Below are positions 33,601 through 41,036 of a stretch of DNA of 64,000 nucleotides, piece by piece. Numbering within the stretch: the first letter of the stretch is position 1; each line of letters begins with the position of its first letter. Both the position numbers and the translations under genes were made by a program. Source of the stretch: Porodaedalea pini (Eukaryota; Basidiomycota; Agaricomycetes; Hymenochaetales; Hymenochaetaceae); contig NBAY01000055.1 in the NCBI GenBank assembly GCA_002794775.1, positions 186,001-250,000 on the forward strand, in the 5' to 3' direction. A model generated the notes under the pieces. The model was not told the DNA's origin. It saw only the letters and a list, made by a program, of their open reading frames with translations, and did no database searches.

Positions 33601-34211
33601 GCCTTGTCCACTCGCATCTCACTCACCCTCCTCATCTGTTCTACCACCTCCTTCACCTTGCCTAGGTCCTCTACAGGCTCCTTTTCGATCACACATTCGC
33701 TCGGGCAGCGAGTAAATTCGAGCGTACCCGTCTTCCAGTCGACCTCCGGGTTGTGCCGTCGAAGCCAGTCGTATCCCAGGAAGATGTTAGACGACGCCAG
33801 TGAGGTTACCGCCAGGATAATCTGTTCCTTATGGTGACCGATTGTAAGTTCAATGTCAACGTACTCCTCGATTAACCCAGCTTCGTTGTGCGTGCCGTCA
33901 GCATTGAGTACCGCAAGGGGTCGGATATAACGCTTCGTCTCCAGCCCGTATCGTTCAACAAACCTTACGTCAATGCACGATCCCGTACATCCCGAATCTA
34001 CGAGCGCGTGCGCGTCTACCTCCCTCACTTCACCTTCCACGCTGTGTCCGACGTTCAGGAGAAGGTCCAGCTGGCGTCCGCCAGTTCCTCTCATGAACAG
34101 CTGCTCGTACTCTTCATTTCCTTTCACACCGGTGGGGACTTCATACTCAAGAAAACCATCGACGTCGTTTGCATCTACGTGTTGTACAGACGGTTGGTTA
34201 TATTTTAACAA
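30633..34211 (-). CDS. pol: Pol polyprotein of element Q (protease, RT, RNase H, integrase, chromodomain)
   Basis: 1192 codons from a TTG codon; the frame is open further upstream to the frameshift site at 34277-34283, and no in-frame ATG lies near the start. Numbering from TTG: protease D72-S73-G74; RT YLDD 396-399; RNase H D544 and SDH 611-613; integrase zinc finger H741, H748, C778, C781; catalytic D811, D871, E907 (35 residues between D871 and E907); GPF module about 1041; chromodomain 1103-1150 with Y1103, W1124 and Y1127. Expected to be made as Gag-Pol and cut by its own protease. It ends in the polypurine tract beside the 3' LTR. Confidence 0.94.
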   Translation of the reverse strand: MLKYNQPSVQHVDANDVDGFLEYEVPTGVKGNEEYEQLFMRGTGGRQLDLLLNVGHSVEGEVREVDAHALVDSGCTGSCIDVRFVERYGLETKRYIRPLAVLNADGTHNEAGLIEEYVDIELTIGHHKEQIILAVTSLASSNIFLGYDWLRRHNPEVDWKTGTLEFTRCPSECVIEKEPVEDLGKVKEVVEQMRRVSEMRVDKASWPAYLNDYADVFSEKGFEKLPEHRPWDHVIDLKPDFKPSDCKIYPLTPTEQQSLKDFLDENLKSGRIRRSISPMASPFFFIKKADKSLRPIQDYRKLNDGTIKNKYPLPLIDELVNKVKKAKYITKLDLRWGYYNIRIRKGDEWKAAFRTNMGLFEPTVMFFGLCNAPATFQAFVNHIFKELIYTNLIIVYLDDILILSETIEEHIDTSRRVLQILQENGLYLKLEKCEFDAKVVKYLGHIIGNGEIKADPEKTEAIANWPVPRNLKELQQFLGMGNWLRRFIKDYSKVVRPLMSLTGKKDWVWETEQQEAFEELRRRLCSPPVLAIANDEGPFRVEADSSNFALGGVLLQKQEGKWRVIAYRSEALEPAERNYEIYDKEMLAIVSALKEWRQYLLGARHKIEIWSDHANLTYFRSVQKLSYRQARWRTELEEFDFHLEHKSGKTMGKADLLSRMAGYDQGKDDNDGVIFIKEKWLNRGVVRTSRDEVLDRVREAQRAQDESERPTGMTEVDGWWRMKGKVYVLSTLKEAVLRECHDSVLAGHLGASKTVELVRRDFWWASIFSDVRAYVRGCNRCQRTKALRTSRSRPLHPNAVPEGPWEIVTVDLIGELPDSKGHNAICVFVDRFSKQMHAIPTTTRLSAEGMAQLYRDHVFRLHGLPKKIIHDRGTQFDASMMKELYKLLHIEGNPSTAYHPQTDGQMERVNQELEQYLRLFVNHRQSDWKDWLPLAEFAYNNREHSATKMSPFYANTGRHPLSFDTTRTSSANMSAEEFAKHIKETHRVAKDNLVKAAEDMKRYHDRTAGTSVEYKAGDKVFLDGWNISTDSPTKKLADKWYGPFDIIDKVGASAYKLKLPKRWKKVHPVFNEALLKPAVEPSFESQKQPPPPLPDIVDNEEEYELEEVLDSRLHRKKLQYLVKWVGYNEPTWQPETDFGENAKEAIAEFYLKHPGAPRKLDIPRQRLRPLFVDTEPDDRDHGWSGRPTLKGG

Positions 34212-34240
34212 ATCCGGATTCGAAGTCCCTTGTTCTTCTC

Positions 34241-34283
34241 GGCCAGTCGCCCCGATGGCTACGCCTGACCACTCGCAAAACCC
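34241..34283 (-). promoter_or_regulatory. Frameshift signal of element Q (GGGTTTT variant)
   Basis: Minus strand: G GGT TTT (34277-34283) in the gag frame, 6-nt spacer, stem GGTCAG (34265-34270) with CTGGCC (34241-34246, one G-U pair). Gag TAG is in the loop. Q has a fully standard X XXY YYZ heptamer, whereas other copies have GGATTTT. Confidence 0.75.
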
Positions 34284-35332
34284 TGCGAGTCGACGACCTC
34301 TTCGTCATTGTCTTCTTCTTCCACATAGTCCTCCACAGTCAATCTTCGAGTGTCTACGACTTCCTCGAAGGCTGACTCTTTCATCGCTCCGAGTTCGTCG
34401 GCAAGGACACGACGTTCACCTGGCGCCATCAGTTCCAGCATGCGCTGGATGATCGGTTTCGCTTGCGGGCACTTGTCCTTGAAGTGACCCAAACCACCAC
34501 AGATCCAGCACGCGCGTCGTCGTTGCGCCTCGTTCATTGAGACGTCCATCGGCTGACCAGCGCCTCCGAAGGTGATGCCGGTCACGTCACGTCTATCGAC
34601 GTGAGGGGCCGCTACCTGACGGCGAGCTGGGGGTGCTTGTTGTGGTAGGCGAGGAGGGGGAAGAAAGGCGCGTCCTCGTTGTATAGCGCGAATCTGCTGT
34701 TCGCCACGGTCTATTTCGATCGCCTTGTTCTTCCAATCCTCGTATTTCGTTGGGACTGGCGTCGACCTTAGCACTCCATGGACCACCTCGATGTTCATCG
34801 CCCGCTTGAGGCGATCGCAGATGACGCTGTCGTCTTTCAGCTCGGCGCGCTTAATGATCACGTCGAACTTCTGGAAGAACTCGTCCGCAGTTAGGTCCTT
34901 CTGAACCCTATCTCGGAAATCCTTCAGCGCTTTCTCCTTGCGATTCGGGTCGTCGAACGAGGCGTCGAGTCGTTCCTGGAATCTTTCCCAGCTGTCGGTG
35001 AAGGTGACGATTCCCGACGTTGTCGACTCCTCGACGTAGTTCTGCGCCCACGTCGCCACATTACCACCCTTCAGGTAGGAGAGAGCTACATAAATCTTAC
35101 TCTCTGACGTAGGGTATCGATTTGGATTTGCGGATACGAAAAGAAGGACTTCACGTCTGAAGTCGAGGTAATTGTCGCCACCAGTGAATTCACGTGGTCG
35201 GGCGACGTCGATGTTCGGTACAGCAGCGGCACTAGGGCCCGCTGGGGTGTTTGCGGCTTGGTGAGCGAAGGCGCCTGCTACGATCGCCGCGATTTGCTCC
35301 AGTTGTTGTGTGCTGAAGCCTCCCGTCGACAT
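34259..35332 (-). CDS. gag: Gag polyprotein of element Q
   Basis: 357 residues, particle and RNA-binding protein. It begins MSTGGFSTQQLEQIAAIVAGAF. The Gag domain covers about 46-215 (PREFTGGDNYLDFRREVLLFV, WAQNYVEES, DLTADEFFQKFDVI). Zinc knuckle C275, C278, H283, C288 (CWICGGLGHFKDKC). The acidic C-terminus ends in FASGQA. The ATG at 35332 is the start conserved in all family 2 copies. Pol follows in the -1 frame. Confidence 0.93.
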   Translation of the reverse strand: MSTGGFSTQQLEQIAAIVAGAFAHQAANTPAGPSAAAVPNIDVARPREFTGGDNYLDFRREVLLFVSANPNRYPTSESKIYVALSYLKGGNVATWAQNYVEESTTSGIVTFTDSWERFQERLDASFDDPNRKEKALKDFRDRVQKDLTADEFFQKFDVIIKRAELKDDSVICDRLKRAMNIEVVHGVLRSTPVPTKYEDWKNKAIEIDRGEQQIRAIQRGRAFLPPPRLPQQAPPARRQVAAPHVDRRDVTGITFGGAGQPMDVSMNEAQRRRACWICGGLGHFKDKCPQAKPIIQRMLELMAPGERRVLADELGAMKESAFEEVVDTRRLTVEDYVEEEDNDEEVVDSQGFASGQA

Positions 35333-36103
35333 TGTTGTTCTAGGCGTGTCCGTTTGTCGCTCAGGGGGGGTCGGTGGTGATGAATCTCGTCGCGCTTCTC
35401 TATACGGTCCTGGGATCGGTGGGAGGATGGTTGACGTCGAAAGCGATGGTGAAATCGGGGTTGTCTGATCTATCGGTGCAGGAGCCCACTTTAATCTTCT
35501 TCCTCCTTCAAGCGTCGAATACCAGAGTCCTTTCTCTGGACGCCACCAGATAACGTATTCAACGCCTGTTTGAGTAACCGTGAACCAGGAGCGGCGTTCC
35601 TCGTTGTACCAGGAACGAGGTGGGAGAGCACGACGTTGTTCCTCGTCGAGATCTATGTTGACGATGGAGGAGGAACAGGGATCGGGTGTGCGTTGGTACC
35701 GGGGTTACGCCATCGTTGAGCGGGTTCGTCAGCGAAGTTGATGACGAGGCGGTAGGATCCGAGTGAGATCACAAACGAGATTGTCGTCGAAGTTTGTACT
35801 CGTCTGGTTACCCACGTCCACGTCAGGTGCGTGCTCCACCAAAGAGAAAGACGGAGGGCCAGAGTGGGAGAGGGTTTCCCGATTAGGGCGTCAGGTCCTC
35901 CAAGGTCGAGTAGGCGTCCAAATGCGGTAAAGGTCGGGGAAAGTCGGATTACTTAATACACGAACGTCTGGAAACGTCCGGGCAGGGTTGAGGGTTGTCG
36001 TTTAGGGGGTTTACACGTCAAGTCCGTCGAGGGGAGCACTCCTCTAGACCGAGTGAAGGCAAGTCGACAGCGACGACGTACGCTGGGGATGAGCCTGGGT
36101 GGG
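35333..36103 (-). other. 5' leader of element Q
   Basis: About 770 bp of leader with no supported gene. It is similar in layout to the leaders of E, J, K and M. Confidence 0.6.
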
Positions 36104-36114
36104 GTTCTGCTTTT
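36104..36114 (-). other. Primer-binding site of element Q, self-priming type
   Basis: AAAAGCAGAAC on the minus strand, one base inside the 5' LTR. It is the exact complement of GTTCTGCTTTT at 36312-36322 in the LTR. Confidence 0.8.
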
Positions 36115-36115
36115 A

Positions 36116-36528
36116 TGTTAGGCGGGAGTCCGGGAGACGACTCGGACTGGGCAGGCCTCGGCTGACTGTCGTCTGGGACGTGCTATACTCGAGCGGGGAC
36201 TCGGGACACGCTGTACTCAGGCTAGGTCGTCGCGGAGGTAAGAGGATTAATACAAGACTAAACTAATACAAGGGGGACGAGTCTCACCTAGGTCGTCGCG
36301 GAGGTAAGAGGAAAAGCAGAACAAGGAGTTCATGCAATTCCTGAGACCTTATATAGCGACGACCATGAGACTATATTATCTAATATTACATAAAGGGTCG
36401 GAATGGAACGAATGAAGGTGTTGTGGGAATGATTGTGTAAGATGGGTAAATATAATGAAAAGGGTGAATATAATAAAGGAAATGGTAAAAAGGAAAATAA
36501 AGAAAAGGTGAAAGTTCAGGTTCTAACA
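36116..36528 (-). repeat. 5' LTR of element Q
   Basis: 413 bp; differs from the 3' LTR mainly in AAAAGGGTGAATA versus AAAAGGACGGATA. Carries promoter and start site at 36312-36355. Confidence 0.95.
36312..36355 (-). promoter_or_regulatory. TATA box and predicted transcript start of element Q
   Basis: Minus-strand TATATAA (36349-36355) with the predicted RNA 5' end GTTCTGCTTTT (36312-36322) 33 bp downstream. Confidence 0.72.
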
Positions 36529-37767
36529 TTGAGGCAGAAGTTGAACTCCTCGAGCTCTGTTCGCCAGCGAGCTTGACAATAGCTCAGCTTCTGCACTGAC
36601 TTGAAGTAGGTGAGGTTTGCGTGGTCGGACCAGATCTCAATCTTGTGACAGGTGCCGAGGAGGTATTGTCGCCATTCCTTGAGCGCCGAAACTATTGCGA
36701 GCATTTCCTTATCATAGATCTCGTAGTTTCGTTCCACGGGCAGGAGTGCTTCTGACCTGTAGGCAACCACCCTCCACTTGCCTTCCTGCTTCTGCAACAA
36801 CACACCACCAAGCGCAAAGTTTGACGAGTCCACCTCGACACGGAAAGGGCCCTCATCGTTGGTGATAGCCAGGACTGGAGGTGAGCAGAGACGTCGTCTC
36901 AGCTCCTCGAACACTTCCTGCTGTTTGGTCTCCCATACCCAGTCCTTCTTGCCCATCAGTGAGGTCAGTGGGTGGACTACCTTGCTGTAGTCCTTGATGA
37001 ACTGTCGCAGCCAGTTGCCCATGCCGAGGAATTGTTGCAGTTGTTTGAGGTTTCGTGGGACTGGCCAGTCTGCGATCACCTCTGTCTTTGCCGGGTCAGC
37101 CCTGATTTCGCCATTGCCGATGATGTGGCTGAGGTATTTCACGGTCTTGGTGTCGAACTCGCATTTTTCTGGCTTCAGGTACAGGCCGTTCTCTTGCAAG
37201 ATCTGAAGGATGCGCCTCGACGTCTCGATATGTTCCTCAAGAGTTTGCGAGAGAATGAGGATGTCGTCGAGATAGATGATGATCAGGTTATTGTAGATCA
37301 GTCCCTTGAAGATGTGGTTGACAAAGGCTTGGAATGTCGCCGGTGCGTTGCAAAGACCAAAGAACATGACCGTCGGTTCAAAGAGACCCATATTCGTGTG
37401 AAAGGCTGCCTTCCACTTGTCGCCCTCACGGATCCAGACATTGTAGTATCCCCATTGGAGGTCAAGTTTGGTGATGAACTTCACCTTTTTGACCTTGTCG
37501 ACAAGTTTGTCGATGAGGGGGAGAGGATACTTGTTCTTGATTGTACCATTGTTAAGCTTACGGTAGTCCTGAATCGGGCGTAGGGACTTGTCGGCCTTCT
37601 TGATGAAGAAGAAAGGCAACGCCATCGGTGAGATTGACTTTCGTATGCGGCCTGACTTCAAGTTCTCTTCGAGGAAGTCCTTTAGTGACTGTTGTTCCGT
37701 TGGGGTCAGCGGATAGATCTTGCAGTCACTAGGTTTCAAGTCGGGTTTCAAGTCAATGACGTGGTCC
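36529..37767 (-). pseudogene. Element H pol part 2: RT and RNase H
   Basis: Minus-strand ORF (36516-37751) coding for RT with intact YLDDILIL and RNase H starting VEVDSSNFALGG (the usual VEADSS changed to VEVDSS). It begins after the TTGAG duplicate of Q and ends at GGTCC (37763-37767), the target of element J. Confidence 0.88.
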
Positions 37768-38210
37768 TGTCAGGACTTGAACTTTCACCTTTTCTTTTAT
37801 TTTCCTTTTACCATTTCTTTCCTTTTAAAACCGCTCCTTTTCATTATAATTAATCATCTTTTCAATCATTTCCCACACTCCTTTCACATGACCTTCATTT
37901 GTTCCATTTCCACTCCCTTTATGTAATCTTAGACAATAGGGCAACCGGTTCTCACGAGGTGATCACTGTATATAAGGAAGAGGAATCGCATCTGAACACC
38001 TGTTCTGCTTTTCCTCTTACCTCTGTGACGACCTAGGTGAGACTGCATCCCCCTCCTGTAGTAGAGTACATTGTATTAATCCTCTTACCTCTGTGACGAC
38101 CTAGCCTGAGTACAGCGTGTCCCAAGTTTCCGCTCGAGTATAGCACGTCCCAAGTGACAGTCAGCCGAGGCCTGCCTAGTCCGAGTCGTCTCCCGGACTC
38201 CCGCCTAACA
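37768..38210 (+). repeat. 5' LTR of element J
   Basis: 443 bp, TGTCAGGACTTG to CGCCTAACA, U5 type a. The direct repeats are at 38013-38036 and 38081-38104. Primer site AAAAGCAGAAC follows at 38212-38222. Confidence 0.93.
37969..38012 (+). promoter_or_regulatory. TATA box and predicted transcript start of element J
   Basis: TATATAA at 37969-37975 and GTTCTGCTTTT at 38002-38012, complementary to the primer site 38212-38222. Confidence 0.7.
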
Positions 38211-38222
38211 TAAAAGCAGAAC

Positions 38223-38933
38223 CCCACCCGGGCTCATCCCCAGCGTATGCCGTCGCTGCTGACTCGCCTTCACTCAGTCTAGAGGAGCACTCCCCTCGAA
38301 GGACTTGACGTGTAAACCCCCTGAACGACAAACCCTCAACCCTGCCCAGATGTTTTTGGACGTTTGTGTATTACATAAACACTCCAACCAACTTTTCCCA
38401 ACCCTGGCTCTCCGAATTAGCCTTTGGTGGAGTACGCACCTGACGTGGATGTGGGCAACCAGACGAGTACAAACCTCGACGACAATCTCATTTGTGATCT
38501 TGCTTGGTTCCTACCGCCTCGTTATCAACTTCGCCGACGAACCCATTCAACGTTGGCGTAACCCCGGATCGAACTCGCAGCCCATCCCTGTTCCCCCTCC
38601 GGTCTAGTCAAGATAGATCTCACAGAGGAACAACAGCGGGCCCTACCCTCGTCCTCATGGTTTAACCCAGACCGTGCCTCATACGTCGCAACCGACAGCG
38701 AGAGTGTCACCCACGACATCTGGTGGAGCGACGTCAGACACGCTTGGTACTCAACTAACGAACAAGCTCAACGAGTTCGGTGGGCACCTCGAACCCCTCA
38801 CGCGCCATCATCACCTACGATCTCGACATTGTTGGTCGTCCTCCCAAGCGAACCAGGAGGTTATCGTACGCCCCATAGAGATTCGTCACCACCAACACCT
38901 CCCGAACACCTATCCCGCACGCCAGCACCGACA
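38223..38933 (+). other. 5' leader of element J
   Basis: About 710 bp with no supported gene. The frame of gag is open upstream to 38829 but lacks an ATG there. Confidence 0.6.
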
Positions 38934-39602
38934 ATGTCGACGTCTACGGGTTTCACTCAACAACAACAACGGGAGCTCGCAGCGTTAATCGCTGCAGCCT
39001 TTACTCAGCAAGCGGCAAATGTCCCCGCCGCGCAAGCCTCGAATGCTCCGCCCCCCAACATTGACGTTGCCCGGCCACGCGAATTCGCTGGCGGTGACGA
39101 TTACCTCGATTTCAAGTGTGAAGTCCTTCTCTTTGTCTCAGCAAACCCAACGAGATACCCCTCGTCGTCAAGCAAGATCTACGTCGCACTCTCCTATCTC
39201 AAGGGTGGCAACGCGTCAATGTGGGCGCAGAACTACGTCCAGGAATTCATGACAAACGGAGTCGTAAGTTTCACGGATAGCTGGGCTAGGTTCCAGGAAC
39301 GACTGGACGCCTCATTCGACAACCCGAACAGAAAAGAGAAGGCGTTGAAGAAGTTCCACAAAAAGGTCCAGAAAGACCTCTCTGCTGACGAGTTCTTCCA
39401 AGACCTCGACGTAATAATCAAGGCAGCGGAACTGACAGACGATAGTGTCATCTGCGACCGCCTAAAGCGCGCAATGAACATCGAGGTGGTCCATGGAGTG
39501 CTAAGGTCGACACCAGTCCCAACAAGGTACGAGGACTGGAAAAAGAAGGCCGTCGAAATCGATCGTGGCGAACAGCAAATCCGCGCCATCCAACGAGGCC
39601 AC
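38934..39602 (+). pseudogene. Element J gag, N-terminal part
   Basis: Starts MSTSTGFTQQQQRELAALIAAAF and keeps the Gag domain (PREFAGGDDYLDFKCEVLLFV, SADEFFQDLDVI). It is cut after QQIRAIQRG by the solo LTR; the rest is at 40585-40995. The coding sequence itself has no other break that I can see. Confidence 0.88.
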
Positions 39603-40580
39603 TGAAAGGTGACTGTACGGGTCTACAGGCAGACTTGGACCTGGTTGAGTTCGGCCACTGGGGGTTCACTCTAATGTGTCTGATGGAGGGGATAGTGTCA
39701 GGATGTGTGGGGAAGTGTAATAGAATACTCGGGGCTAGGTGTCGACTCGAGGACGCGAGTACAAAGGACGACTGGCAAAATGTGCCTAAATACGGTCAGA
39801 GAACAAAGAGCAACTACGATCTTGACAACCCGGGCTCGGAAACTCGCCAGTGAAGACAGGAATCGATACTATTCGTCGAGACGATTCTGAATCTGAAAAG
39901 ATCTCGAGACGCGATGCAGAATTGACGGAGATATAGCAGTTGCACTGGTTGTGGCTGGCGGAACGCACGGAACTCCCGGAACCAAAAGCTATTTTCGTAG
40001 CTCTACGACGCGGGCTCAGTGTTCGAAAGCGATTTTCGACGAGATTAAGAATCTGAAGAGAGCTCGAGAATCGGTTAAGAACTGAGGGCGATATAGCGAA
40101 AGCCAGATTTGGCCGAAAACGGGACTCGAGACGGAACGGACGGAACGGATGGAACGACACTGAACGGCGACGGAGACGAGAACTAAAGACTGGGACTGAC
40201 TCAGGGGAACTAAACTTGTATTTTTGAGACATTTACATGAGTGTTTAAATAACCAACAGAGGGTTGAGCCTCTGAGCGGCGTACAAAGGACACAAAGACA
40301 GACCGGAGGCTCTAGCTAAACAACACCAAATAGCTGGAACTCGGAGCCGTAACTCGAGAACATGAGTAATTAAGCTTTGGGAGGCTCGGAACAATACCAG
40401 ATGTAACCCAAAACGGACTTTGGTGGCTCACCGGTGCAGAACCAAGCTGTATGCGTCAAGTTAATACTGCCAAACACTGAAAGTGTCCTGAAATGCGTCG
40501 GGGATACTTGTAAGACTGTCCTGAGTTGAGTTGAACCTAATAGAGCCGATTCTGAGGCCAGCGGCATCGGGATCTCCACA
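39603..40580 (+). repeat. Solo LTR, family 4, copy 2
   Basis: 978 bp from TGAAAGG to TCTCCACA, flanked by CCAC (39599-39602) and CCGC (40581-40584). Comparison with uninterrupted copies (AACGAGGCCG) shows that both derive from CCGC. A TTTAAATAA near 40244 may be its TATA box. Confidence 0.82.
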
Positions 40581-40584
40581 CCGC

Positions 40585-40995
40585 GTATTACCTCCAACGT
40601 GCCAGCAGCCACAGCAGGCGCCACCCGTCCGTCGTCCCTTCGCAGCCCCCCATGTCGACAGACGTGATGCGACTGGCGTCACCTTTGGAGGTGCAGGCCA
40701 GCCAATGGACGTCTCGATGAACGAGGCACAATGCCGACGCGCGTGTTGGATCTGCGGTGGGCTGGATCACTTTAAGAACAAGTGCCCGCAGGGAAAACCG
40801 ATCATCCAGCACATGCTAGAGCTGATGGCACCAGGCGAGCGTCGCCTCCTCGCTGACGAGCTTGGCGCAATGAAGGAATCAGCTTTCAAGGAAGTCATAG
40901 ACACTCGGAGGACGACTGTAGAGGACTATGCGCAGGAAGAAGGTGATGACGAAGAGGTCGTCGACTCGCAGGATTTTGCGAGTGGTCAGGCGTAG
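40585..40995 (+). pseudogene. Element J gag, C-terminal part
   Basis: Continues gag after the solo LTR: Pro/Gln stretch, zinc knuckle CWICGGLDHFKNKC (Gly before His changed to Asp) and acidic tail ending FASGQA and TAG. Confidence 0.85.
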
Positions 40996-41013
40996 CCACC
41001 GGGGCGACTGACC
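40971..41013 (+). promoter_or_regulatory. Frameshift signal of element J
   Basis: GGATTTT (40971-40977), spacer GCGAGT, stem GGTCAG (40984-40989) with CTGACC (41008-41013); gag TAG at 40993-40995 is in the loop. The -1 frame is open without a break into pol. Confidence 0.78.
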
Positions 41014-41036
41014 GAGAAGTTCCAGGAGTTCCAAGT

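Larger units (their letters stand above)
30220..36528 (-). mobile_element. Element Q: complete, apparently intact family 2 chromovirus
   Basis: 6309 bp, two 413-bp LTRs differing at about three positions, perfect target duplication TTGAG (30215-30219, 36529-36533). Gag (357 codons) and Pol (1192 codons) are both open with all catalytic residues. It lies in the RNase H region of element H. This is the best family 2 master-copy candidate here. Confidence 0.95.
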
